Origin: Bifidobacterium amazonense
GTDB taxonomy: Bacteria > Actinomycetota > Actinomycetes > Actinomycetales > Bifidobacteriaceae
Assembly (NCBI RefSeq): GCF_018555435.2
Contig: NZ_JAFEJT020000033.1
Location: 1 to 34,404 of the forward strand
Direction of reading: 5' to 3'
DNA: 34,404 bases
This document shows positions 8,445 to 15,780 of the stretch, piece by piece. The notes beneath the pieces were generated by a model. It saw only the letters and a program-made list of their open reading frames with translations. It was not told the DNA's origin and ran no database searches. Position 1 is the first letter of the stretch. Each line of letters opens with the position of its first letter. The position numbers and the translations under genes are program-made.

Positions 8445-9601
8445 CCGAACCGCATTGGGTGGGCACCGTGCATCATGCGATCCGACATCCGGTGATGCTG
8501 GCATTGGCCATGATCACCGTGGCGCTGATGTTCGTCGACCTACTGTTCAATCCTCCACGGACGCCGATGTTCGTGCTGCTGTACGTACTTACGGTATGCG
8601 CCCTGTGCGTGCTGCCGTTCCGCCTTCCCCATTGGTGTGCGTTCGTCATCTGTCTTGCGTATGTGACCGCCCATCTGATTCCCGATCCGAACGGCCCGGC
8701 GATGTTCTGGGGCGTGTGGCTGTCGCTGGGGATCATGGCCTACTGCAATGCCGTCGGGTTCACCGTGGCATCGCTGATTCTGATCGCGGTCTCGCGCATC
8801 GCCGAAACGTTGTACTACGGCACCGACATCGTGCCCCCGTCAGGCTCGGTCACGCTGATGATGTCATTCTGCATAGCCGGCGCAACGGGTTTCATCATCA
8901 GGTACAAACGCAATGACAGCGAGCGCACCCGACTCATGTACGAGAACCGTCTGCTGAACGACCAGCTGGAGACCCAACGCCGCAATGAATCCATGGCAAG
9001 AACCATCCATGATTCCACGGCGCAGGAGCTCACCCAGATCATATTGCTGGCGCAAAGCGGCATGGCCGGCAACTCGTCCGAAGAGCGGACGTTCAGGCTG
9101 ATCGATCGGATCGCGACATCATCACTGGCAGGCATCCGCACGGTCATGGACACGTTGGAAAACGGACGGGACTCCGTGCGGACCGCCGACGATACGTTGT
9201 ATGACTGTGTCGACGAACAGATCATCCGCGGCGACGAATATCTCAGGTCGCTGGGTTTCCACGGACAGGGCACATGCGATGACGATCTTCATCGCATGAG
9301 GGACGGCGAGCGACGCATGCACGACATAGCCCGATTCGTTCAGCATCTGTACACGAACATCGCATTGCACGCCGATCCGGCACAAACGTATGCGATCTTC
9401 GTCAGCGCCTGTCCGGACGGCATCGAGATTCGCCAGTTCAACGCGGTCCGCCGTAACGGGTCCAAGCCTCTCGGCTCACATAAGGGCCTGTCCCTGCAGC
9501 ATCGTCATCTGGACGATCTCGGCGGCATGCTGGAATGCAATGCCGAAGACGGAACCTGGAGTCTCCGCGCATTCATTCCCGTCCCGTCGCATCACGCATA
9601 G
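8441..9601 (+). CDS. Sensor histidine kinase (DesK/NarX-like, HisKA_3) with degenerate ATPase
   Basis: A membrane sensor of 386 aa. About six hydrophobic segments fill residues 17-155 with no large external domain, as in intramembrane-sensing kinases. A coiled-coil-like stretch (160-183) leads to the HisKA_3 histidine H190 in ARTIHDSTAQEL. In the C-terminal ATPase domain an N-box-like asparagine, N306 (LYTNIALHADP), and a late G-box remnant, KGLSLQHRHLDDLGG (348-362), are visible. I see no clear DxGxG box between them. It starts inside the response-regulator stop and ends before a convergent CLC gene. It probably phosphorylates the neighbouring regulator; whether it binds ATP normally is open. 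Confidence 0.88.
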   Translation: MTEPHWVGTVHHAIRHPVMLALAMITVALMFVDLLFNPPRTPMFVLLYVLTVCALCVLPFRLPHWCAFVICLAYVTAHLIPDPNGPAMFWGVWLSLGIMAYCNAVGFTVASLILIAVSRIAETLYYGTDIVPPSGSVTLMMSFCIAGATGFIIRYKRNDSERTRLMYENRLLNDQLETQRRNESMARTIHDSTAQELTQIILLAQSGMAGNSSEERTFRLIDRIATSSLAGIRTVMDTLENGRDSVRTADDTLYDCVDEQIIRGDEYLRSLGFHGQGTCDDDLHRMRDGERRMHDIARFVQHLYTNIALHADPAQTYAIFVSACPDGIEIRQFNAVRRNGSKPLGSHKGLSLQHRHLDDLGGMLECNAEDGTWSLRAFIPVPSHHA

Positions 9602-9722
9602 CATTGCCGGCACCGATCTGCTGCAAATCACCGCGTTAGGCTGCGATCCGAGCGGTAGAATGGTCGAAATAGTCGCTTACGGTGCCGGAGCTTATCAAGA
9701 TCGACAGGGATACCCGTTTCGC

Positions 9723-11111
9723 CTATTTGCGCAGGAGCTGGTGGGACAGGACCGCGGAGACGGCGACGCCCAGCGTGACGGGGACGTAGAAGGTGCTGGG
9801 GGCGGCGGTCAGCTCCAGTACGAGGCACATGGCCATGAGCGGGGCCTGCTGGGAGGCGGACAGCAGCGCGGCAGCGCCGATGAGGGCGCAGGCGGTGACC
9901 GAGTCGGCGGGGAATGCGATCGTCCACAGCACGCCGATGATCGCGCCGATCATCGAACCGATCGCGATGCCGGGCTGGAGCACGCCGCCGGACGCGCCGG
10001 AGCGGATCGTGAGCAGCGTGGCCACGGCCTTGGCAAGCAGCGTGACGACCAGGACCAGCAGCACGACGGCGAGCTGCGACTGGTGATCGCCAAGGCCCAG
10101 CAGCGTCCACGGCGAGACCGGTGAATCCCCCGCCGACACGGACTGTTCCGCGACGATCACCGCATTGCCGCCATCGTCCGCACCGCCGGCGGACGCAAGG
10201 GCTCCCATCGGCGAAAGCGTGCTGAAACCAAGCTGTGCGGCGGCGCGGCCGTTGCCCATGACCTGCGGCACGCCGATGGCGATCAGACCGGTGAGCACGC
10301 CGGCCAGCGGCATCTGCCACAGGATCGCCGTGTCCTTCGGCTTGTGCGATTCGGCCCATGCCGAGGCGCGGCGGAACCATGCGCCGGCGACGCCGCAGGC
10401 CGCGCCGATGAGCAGTGCGGCGAGCATCAGCGTGGGCGTGATCGAATCCTGCATGGACGAGATATCGTAGAAGACATGCCGTCCCTTGATGCTGGATGCG
10501 ACGAACGCGGCCGTGGCGGACATGCCGAGTCCGAACGCGACGTTCTCGATCGCGACGTCGGCGAGCAGGATCTCCACGGCGAAGAACATGCCGGCGAACG
10601 GTGCGTTGTACACGCCGCCCAGACCGGCTCCGGCCGCGACCGCGACGACTGTGCGACGGTCGATGCCATCCAGATGGAACAGGTCGCAGAACCGCTGCGC
10701 GAGCATCGCGCCGAGTTCGCGCGGCGCGACCTCGCGGCCGATCGACGCGCCGGTGCCGACGATGAAGATCTGCAGGCAGACGTGCACGAGCGTCTGCCAG
10801 ATCGGCATGCGGTCCCCGGCGACGGCCTTCTTGACGGACGGCACCTTCGTGGTCTTCGTGCGCAGCAGCCACCAGATCACGCCGGCAATCGCAAGGCCGA
10901 CCGTCACCGACACCGCGCGGCGCACCGCAGGCACGGCGAACGGGCCGGGCGCGGCCGAGCCCTCCACGTAGCCGAGCATCAGCCGCTCGATGCCGTACAG
11001 CAGCAACGTCAACAGACCGGCGCCGGCGCCGATCACCGCACCGAGCAGCAGCGCCGCGGCCGCCATCCATCCGATACGCTTCCAATCCACGGAACCTGTG
11101 GTCTTCGTCAT
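9723..11111 (-). CDS. CLC-family chloride channel/antiporter-like protein
   Basis: A polytopic membrane protein of 462 aa of the CLC family, which moves chloride or related anions as a dimer. The gating-glutamate motif is GREVAP with E127 (GREGP in classical members), and the late anion-site motif GASGGVLQPGIAIG is present. A hydrophilic insertion rich in Ser, Ala and Asp sits at about 290-330. The classical GSGIP segment appears as TTKVP. The residue matching the internal proton glutamate (E203 of E. coli CLC) appears to be Ile in AVEIL, so proton coupling is doubtful. ATG at 11111 has GGGGAGAGGG just upstream. It is convergent with the histidine kinase and lies downstream of tig, separated by a strong hairpin. 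Confidence 0.88.
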   Translation of the reverse strand: MTKTTGSVDWKRIGWMAAAALLLGAVIGAGAGLLTLLLYGIERLMLGYVEGSAAPGPFAVPAVRRAVSVTVGLAIAGVIWWLLRTKTTKVPSVKKAVAGDRMPIWQTLVHVCLQIFIVGTGASIGREVAPRELGAMLAQRFCDLFHLDGIDRRTVVAVAAGAGLGGVYNAPFAGMFFAVEILLADVAIENVAFGLGMSATAAFVASSIKGRHVFYDISSMQDSITPTLMLAALLIGAACGVAGAWFRRASAWAESHKPKDTAILWQMPLAGVLTGLIAIGVPQVMGNGRAAAQLGFSTLSPMGALASAGGADDGGNAVIVAEQSVSAGDSPVSPWTLLGLGDHQSQLAVVLLVLVVTLLAKAVATLLTIRSGASGGVLQPGIAIGSMIGAIIGVLWTIAFPADSVTACALIGAAALLSASQQAPLMAMCLVLELTAAPSTFYVPVTLGVAVSAVLSHQLLRK

Positions 11112-11214
11112 CCCTCTCCCCTGTTCATCATCGGCCCGTCACCGGGCCGCCGGCCATGCGCCATGTTCGAACGCAGACGCCGACGCCCGATGCCCAACGC
11201 CACTACATAATGGG

Positions 11215-11248
11215 AAAGGCTTGGAATCACTGGGATTCCAAGCCTTTT
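11215..11248 (-). terminator. Terminator downstream of tig
   Basis: AAAGGCTTGGAATC (11215-11228) pairs perfectly with GATTCCAAGCCTTT (11234-11247) around a 5-base loop. It begins about 33 bases past the tig stop. The TTT tail of the stem and flanking A/T could let it act in both directions. Confidence 0.85.
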
Positions 11249-11279
11249 CACAACACACTACAGCCCTATCGGGTCAGCG

Positions 11280-12680
11280 TCACTCGGCGTTCTCGGCCGG
11301 GGCCTCGTCGGCCTTGTCGTTCGCGATCTCGTCGGCGACGGCAGCGGCGGCGGAGGCGGCCTCGACGCTCTCGTTCTCCACGGCGTCCTCGACGGCCTCG
11401 TCCTCACCGAGGAAGGCGCTCAGGTCGAGCGGCTCGCCCGCGGAGGTGAAGGACACGGCGCGCATGCCGGCGAGCAGGCCCTTGGAACGGCCGACCTCGG
11501 CCACGGCGGAGCCGAGCTGGCCGTTCTTCACGATCGCGTTGATGAACGCGTTCGGATCCATGCCGTACTGCTGGGCGATGGAGGCGAGGAAGTTGAACAC
11601 GTCGGCCTGGGAGACCTTGACGTCGAGCTTCTCGGCGAGGGTGTCGAGGAGGATCTGGTCCTTGAGTTCCTTCTCGGCGGCCTCCTCGGCCTGGGTCTTC
11701 TGCTCGTCGGTGGCCTTCTCCGGATCCGGGGTCATGGACTTGAGGTGCTCGGCGACCGCGTCGGCCTTCACGCCCTTCGGGACCGGGATCTCGACGCCCT
11801 CGGCCAGCTTGGCGAGGAACGCGTCGCGGGCCTCGGTGGCCTGACGGGCTTCGCTGTCCTGCTCGAGCTGCTTGCGGATGTCGGCCTTGAGCTCGTCCAG
11901 CGTGTCGAACTCGGAGGCGTCCTGGGCGAAGTCATCGTTGAGCTCCGGGAGCTCCTCGGCCTTGACGGTGTTGACCTTGACCTTGACCTGGGCCTTCTCG
12001 CCCTCGTGGTCGCCGGCTTCCAGCGTGCCCTCGAAGGTGGTCTCCTCGCCGGCGGACAGGCCGTCGAGCGCCTCGTCGAGGCCGTCGAGCATGGTGTTGG
12101 AGCCGAGCTCGTAGCTGACGCCCTCCTGGGATTCGACGGTCTCGCCGTCGATCTCGGCGGTCAGGTCGATGTTGGCGAAGTCGCCCTTGCCGGCCGGACG
12201 GTCGACGCCCACGAGGGTGCCGAAGCGCTGGCGCAGGGTCTCGAGGCGCTTGGCCACGTCCTCGTCGGTGATCTCCGGCTTGGCCACGTCGATGGTCAGG
12301 CCCTCGAGCTCCGGGAGCTCGATGTCGGGACGACGCTCGACGGTGGCGACGAACTTGAGCTTGGTCTCGTCCTTGGCGGAGGCCGGCACTTCCTGCACGT
12401 CGATCTCCGGCTGGGCCATCGGGCGGATCTTCTTCTCGTCCAGCGCCTGGGAGTAGAGCTCCGGCACGCCGTTGTTCACGGCCTCGCCGGCGACGGCCGC
12501 GAAGCCGACGCGCTGGTCGATGATCTTGCCGGGCACGTGGCCCTTACGGAAGCCGGGGATGTTCACCTGCTTGCCGATCTCCTTGCGGGCCTCGTCGAGG
12601 AAGGGGTTGAACTCCTCCGGCTCGACGGTGATGGTGAGCTTCACCTTGGTAGGCTCGAGGTTCCTGACGCTGATCTTCAC
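11280..12680 (-). CDS. tig: Trigger factor (ribosome-associated chaperone and prolyl isomerase)
   Basis: Trigger factor binds ribosomal protein L23 at the exit tunnel and shields nascent chains. The 466-aa protein has the N-terminal ribosome-binding domain with the GFRKGHVP signature (about residues 43-50), a central FKBP-type isomerase domain at about 160-245 (GDFANIDL, then LDGLDEAL) and a helical C-terminal chaperone domain. It ends in an acidic Ala/Glu tail typical of actinobacterial members. Start is GTG at 12680: AGGAG lies eight bases upstream and the following residues match the usual N terminus (KISVRNLEPTK). It is followed by a perfect terminator hairpin. tig commonly sits beside clpP-clpX; here clc and the accessory block intervene. 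Confidence 0.97.
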   Translation of the reverse strand: MKISVRNLEPTKVKLTITVEPEEFNPFLDEARKEIGKQVNIPGFRKGHVPGKIIDQRVGFAAVAGEAVNNGVPELYSQALDEKKIRPMAQPEIDVQEVPASAKDETKLKFVATVERRPDIELPELEGLTIDVAKPEITDEDVAKRLETLRQRFGTLVGVDRPAGKGDFANIDLTAEIDGETVESQEGVSYELGSNTMLDGLDEALDGLSAGEETTFEGTLEAGDHEGEKAQVKVKVNTVKAEELPELNDDFAQDASEFDTLDELKADIRKQLEQDSEARQATEARDAFLAKLAEGVEIPVPKGVKADAVAEHLKSMTPDPEKATDEQKTQAEEAAEKELKDQILLDTLAEKLDVKVSQADVFNFLASIAQQYGMDPNAFINAIVKNGQLGSAVAEVGRSKGLLAGMRAVSFTSAGEPLDLSAFLGEDEAVEDAVENESVEAASAAAAVADEIANDKADEAPAENAE

Positions 12681-12733
12681 GCTAAACGCTCCTGAAAAGT
12701 CGTACTGTCATAGTTCTGCCCTGAGGGCAACCG

Positions 12734-14020
12734 TTACATGATAACCCTACTCACGGACGCGGCGATGAGTTTCACCTGCCAGTCGCGCGCGCCCTGCTCG
12801 GACAGGAACGCGGCCACGTCTCTGCCGCGGGGATTGTCGGTCCAGCACAGGTTACGGATGATCTGCGGGCGGATGATGATCTCGGGGGGCGTGCGTGTGT
12901 CCTCGGCGATCTGGTTGACGACCCGTCGCACGCGTTTGAGCGTCTCCGCACGCCGCGGATGGCGGCTTTCCCAGATCTTCATCGAGCGTGGCGCGTTGCC
13001 CTGCCCGTCGTCGTTGCGCACGACCGGCATGGTCGGCAGGTCGTCCGCCCGCAACGCCAGCGCGTCGCGGATCACGTCGCGCCAGACGGACGGCTTGACC
13101 TTGCGCTGGATGGGCGCGTACCGTTCGAACATCTTGTCCTGTTCGCCGCCGGTGTGCATGCGCACACGCTCGTTGAGCGAGCGAATCGCACGGAATTCGC
13201 GTGCGTTGCGCGGCTTGCCGACCGCGGCTTCGATGATCGACGAGTCGGCGAGCAGCAGGCTGGGCGCGATGTCGTAGCGTCGGGCGAGACGGTCGCGTTC
13301 CTCCCACAGCGCCTTGGCTATGGCCAGACCACGGCGGTCGTGGCTGAGCACGGTGATGCGCGAGATGCGCATCCACGGCACCGGATGCTCGCGTTGCGGG
13401 CCGGTGCCTTCGCTCAGCGCGTGGGCGAACTCCTCCTCGGCCCACTCCTCCTTGCCCTGCCGCTTGAGATCGGCGCGCATGAGCCGTTCGAGCTCGATGA
13501 GCAGCTCCACATCGAGCGCCGCATAGTTGCGCCAGTCGCGCGGCAGGGGACGGTACGACCAATCGGCGGCGGAATGCTCCTTGGCCAGCGTGACGTTGAG
13601 ATAGCGTTCGGTGACGGCGGCCAGTCCGAAGCGGTGCAGCCCGAGCAGCCGCGCCGCGATCTCGGTGTCGAACAGCGCGTCCGGTCGCAGGCCCAGATCG
13701 GCGAAGCCGGGCAGGTCCTGCAGCGAATCGTGGATGATCCACGTCGCTCCACGGACCGCCTCGTTGAACCGGTTCCAGTCGACGCCGTCCTCATTGAGGG
13801 CCACGGGGTCGAGCAGCGCGATGCCGGCGCCCTCACGTTTGAACTGGACGAGCCAATCCTCGTGCCCGTAACGGTATCCCGAGGCGCGTTCCGCATCGGC
13901 GGCCACGGATCCCGCGGCGGCGGCGAATCGTTCGCATACGGCCTCGAAACCGCGTCTGGTCGACGTGACGTCGGGAACGCCGTCCCTTGGTTCGGACTGC
14001 AGCCTCGGCTCATCGCTCAA
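12734..14020 (-). CDS. rnd: Ribonuclease D-like 3'-5' exonuclease with HRDC domain(s)
   Basis: An RNase D family exoribonuclease involved in tRNA and stable-RNA 3' trimming. From the TTG at 14020 the protein has 428 aa. DEDDy residues are visible: D42 and E44 (ADAER), D102 in QDLPGF, and Y166/D170 in NYAALD. The C-terminal half looks like one or two HRDC nucleic-acid-binding domains (PRNAREFRAIRSLNER). TTG is preferred because AGGAGG lies nine bases upstream; the ATG at 14038 has that AGGAGG inside its own codons. The start overlaps the DUF3000 stop, so the two are coupled, an arrangement common in actinobacteria. Confidence 0.9.
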   Translation of the reverse strand: MSDEPRLQSEPRDGVPDVTSTRRGFEAVCERFAAAAGSVAADAERASGYRYGHEDWLVQFKREGAGIALLDPVALNEDGVDWNRFNEAVRGATWIIHDSLQDLPGFADLGLRPDALFDTEIAARLLGLHRFGLAAVTERYLNVTLAKEHSAADWSYRPLPRDWRNYAALDVELLIELERLMRADLKRQGKEEWAEEEFAHALSEGTGPQREHPVPWMRISRITVLSHDRRGLAIAKALWEERDRLARRYDIAPSLLLADSSIIEAAVGKPRNAREFRAIRSLNERVRMHTGGEQDKMFERYAPIQRKVKPSVWRDVIRDALALRADDLPTMPVVRNDDGQGNAPRSMKIWESRHPRRAETLKRVRRVVNQIAEDTRTPPEIIIRPQIIRNLCWTDNPRGRDVAAFLSEQGARDWQVKLIAASVSRVIM

Positions 14021-14612
14021 CGGTCGGATCCTCCTCATCGCGAGCGGCGGAACCGACGAACCGGGCCCATGACCGTATCTGGTCTCCCGCGTCCATTCCG
14101 CCATCGGTATCTTCAAGCGGCGTCCATGATACCCGCATTTCGCAACCGACCGAAGTCTCACCCTCCAGCGTGCCGAACGACGTGCTCTGCGTGACGGTCA
14201 CCGTGCCGCCCAGACTCGCCGGCCGCACGAGCCGTAGATGCCCGCACATGTCGTCCCAGTACATGGCCGGTGCCAGACCGTCGTTCTCGCGTGTCTCCAA
14301 CGGTATGGCGGCGAACGCGACGCATCGCCAGCGCGACTGCCAGTCGACGCGGAAGGCGCGTGAATACAGCAGCATGATCCATCCGCGGGCCGTGGGAGCG
14401 GCGGCGGGGGCCGCAAGTTCGACGCCGATCCCGAAATCGGCGAGGGATTCGGGGACCGGCATTTCACGGTACCGCACCGTCGGCTCGCGCCTCATCGCGC
14501 GCACCGACTCGACGGCATGCCACATCTCATCCGGCACGCCGTCGGGTCGCCCGGTCGGTACGGCCTCGTCGCCGGGCCTCGTCGCCGCCGGGAAAGCGAA
14601 GATCTCAGCCAT
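14010..14612 (-). CDS. DUF3000 family protein
   Basis: A conserved actinobacterial protein of unknown function, 200 aa, soluble, with no signal peptide or membrane segment. The family is recognised by the block around RVDWQSRWRCVAFAAIPLE and DDMCGHLRLVRP, and by its position directly upstream of and overlapping an RNase D gene. The overlap suggests a role in or near RNA processing, but no catalytic motif is evident. The ATG at 14612 has no good ribosome-binding site; a TAGTCT hexamer 6 bases before it suggests a leaderless transcript. Confidence 0.85.
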   Translation of the reverse strand: MAEIFAFPAATRPGDEAVPTGRPDGVPDEMWHAVESVRAMRREPTVRYREMPVPESLADFGIGVELAAPAAAPTARGWIMLLYSRAFRVDWQSRWRCVAFAAIPLETRENDGLAPAMYWDDMCGHLRLVRPASLGGTVTVTQSTSFGTLEGETSVGCEMRVSWTPLEDTDGGMDAGDQIRSWARFVGSAARDEEDPTVER

Positions 14613-14618
14613 GCATCC

Positions 14619-14624
14619 AGACTA
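14619..14624 (-). promoter_or_regulatory. Candidate -10 of DUF3000-rnd, leaderless
   Basis: TAGTCT on the minus strand ends six bases before the ATG at 14612. Transcription would start at or next to the ATG. Confidence 0.35.
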
Positions 14625-14696
14625 CGTGCAACGCGCGTCTTTGCACGGCATCGGCACGCGCACGGACGGTGCATTTTTCCGGCCGATTCGCGAAGC

Positions 14697-14740
14697 GACG
14701 GCGTGTCGGCGGACGATCCGCGGCCGACCGGCACGCCGTC
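14697..14740 (-). terminator. Hairpin downstream of pflA
   Basis: GACGGCGTG (14697-14705) pairs with CACGCCGTC (14732-14740), with further CGG/CCG pairing inside. It begins 10 bases past the pflA stop. No U tract follows immediately. Confidence 0.5.
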
Positions 14741-14749
14741 AGCGGACAG

Positions 14750-15631
14750 TCAGTAGACGACGAATCCGTGGGACTCGAACTGTTCGGTCACCCGCTGCTT
14801 CATCGCCGCGCTCGGGCCCTTCTGGTCCTCGAGCGGGTACGGGATGCGCAGCTCGTGCCACTTGGGCCGCCCGAGCTGGTGGAAGCCGAGCACGTCGATG
14901 TGCTCGACCGCGTCGCCGAAGGTCTCGCAGATCCTCGCCACGTTCTCGACGTTCTCCTCGGAGGAGGTGAGCCCCGGCACGAGCACGAAACGCACCCAGA
15001 TCTTCTTGCCGGCCTTCGCGAGCCTCTGGCCGAAGTCGATGGTCGGCTGCAGCAGGCCGCCGGTGACCTTGTGGTAGGTCTCCTCGTCGCCGGACTTGAC
15101 GTCGAGCAGGCACAGGTCGATGTCGTCGATCATCTCGTCGGTGTAGTTCCTGTTGAGGAAGCCGGACGTGTCGAGGCAGGTGTGCACGCCCATCTCCTTG
15201 GCCGCGCGGAAGACGCGGGAGACGAACGCGGGCTGCATCATCGACTCTCCGCCGGAGAACGTGATGCCGCCGTGCGTGGCCTTGAACAGATCCTTGTACC
15301 GATCGACCTTTTTGATCATCGCGTCGAGGTAGACGGGCTGGCCGTCGCGCATCTTCCACGTGTCGGGATTCTGGCAGTACTGGCAGCGCAGCGGGCAGCC
15401 GGACATGAACACGGTCATGCGCGTGCCCGGGCCGTCCACGGAGGTGTTGATGTCCCACGAGTGCACGAATCCGATGTCGCCGGTTTTGAGCGCGTCGATG
15501 CGGTCGTGCCGGTCGAGGCCGATCGGGGATTCGAAGCCGGACAGGCCGCCCATGAGCGTCTGGCTGGCGTAGGTCTTCGACTCCTTGAGCATGTGTCTGG
15601 TGGTGGTGCGGAATTGCGTGGTGTCGGGCAT
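14750..15631 (-). CDS. pflA: Pyruvate formate-lyase activating enzyme (radical SAM)
   Basis: A radical S-adenosylmethionine enzyme that installs the glycyl radical on PflB under anaerobic conditions. The 293-aa protein has the cluster motif C79-x3-C83-x2-C86 (CPLRCQYC) and the SAM-binding GGES motif in TFSGGESMMQ. It carries about 45 N-terminal residues before the conserved GFVHSWD start of E. coli-type PflA, an extension that may be lineage specific. ATG at 15631 is supported by AGGAGG seven bases upstream. It lies 150 bases downstream of pflB in the same direction. A stem-loop in its leader (15660-15697) and a terminator-like hairpin between the genes may set a lower level than PflB. Confidence 0.96.
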   Translation of the reverse strand: MPDTTQFRTTTRHMLKESKTYASQTLMGGLSGFESPIGLDRHDRIDALKTGDIGFVHSWDINTSVDGPGTRMTVFMSGCPLRCQYCQNPDTWKMRDGQPVYLDAMIKKVDRYKDLFKATHGGITFSGGESMMQPAFVSRVFRAAKEMGVHTCLDTSGFLNRNYTDEMIDDIDLCLLDVKSGDEETYHKVTGGLLQPTIDFGQRLAKAGKKIWVRFVLVPGLTSSEENVENVARICETFGDAVEHIDVLGFHQLGRPKWHELRIPYPLEDQKGPSAAMKQRVTEQFESHGFVVY

Positions 15632-15659
15632 CGTTGTCCTCCTGAAAAGTCTTGTAGGC

Positions 15660-15697
15660 CCTCCCCCGGTCCCGTGTGGGCGGGGACGATGGGGAGG
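15660..15697 (-). promoter_or_regulatory. Stem-loop in the pflA leader
   Basis: CCTCCCC (15660-15666) pairs with GGGGAGG (15691-15697), and GTCCC (15669-15673) with GGGAC (15683-15687) inside it. It stands about 28 bases before the pflA ATG and could affect RNA stability or translation. Confidence 0.4.
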
Positions 15698-15705
15698 ACA
15701 TGAAA

Positions 15706-15737
15706 GAAGGGGCGGGGCTCGCCGGCCCCACCCCTTC
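15706..15737 (-). terminator. Terminator/attenuator between pflB and pflA
   Basis: GAAGGGG-C-GGGGC (15706-15718) pairs with GCCCC-A-CCCCTTC (15725-15737), with one mismatch. On the minus strand the stem is followed by TTTC. It sits about 45 bases after the pflB stop, so partial termination would yield more pflB than pflA mRNA. Confidence 0.7.
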
Positions 15738-15780
15738 GGCTACCGCGTGTCGTTCACGCTCAGGCTATCGTCCGCCGTGA

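Noticed and set aside
9607..9688. Terminator between the histidine kinase and CLC genes (CCGGCACCG with CGGTGCCGG)
   Set aside because: The 9-bp arms are 64 bases apart with no inner structure or U tract, so the pairing is weak evidence.
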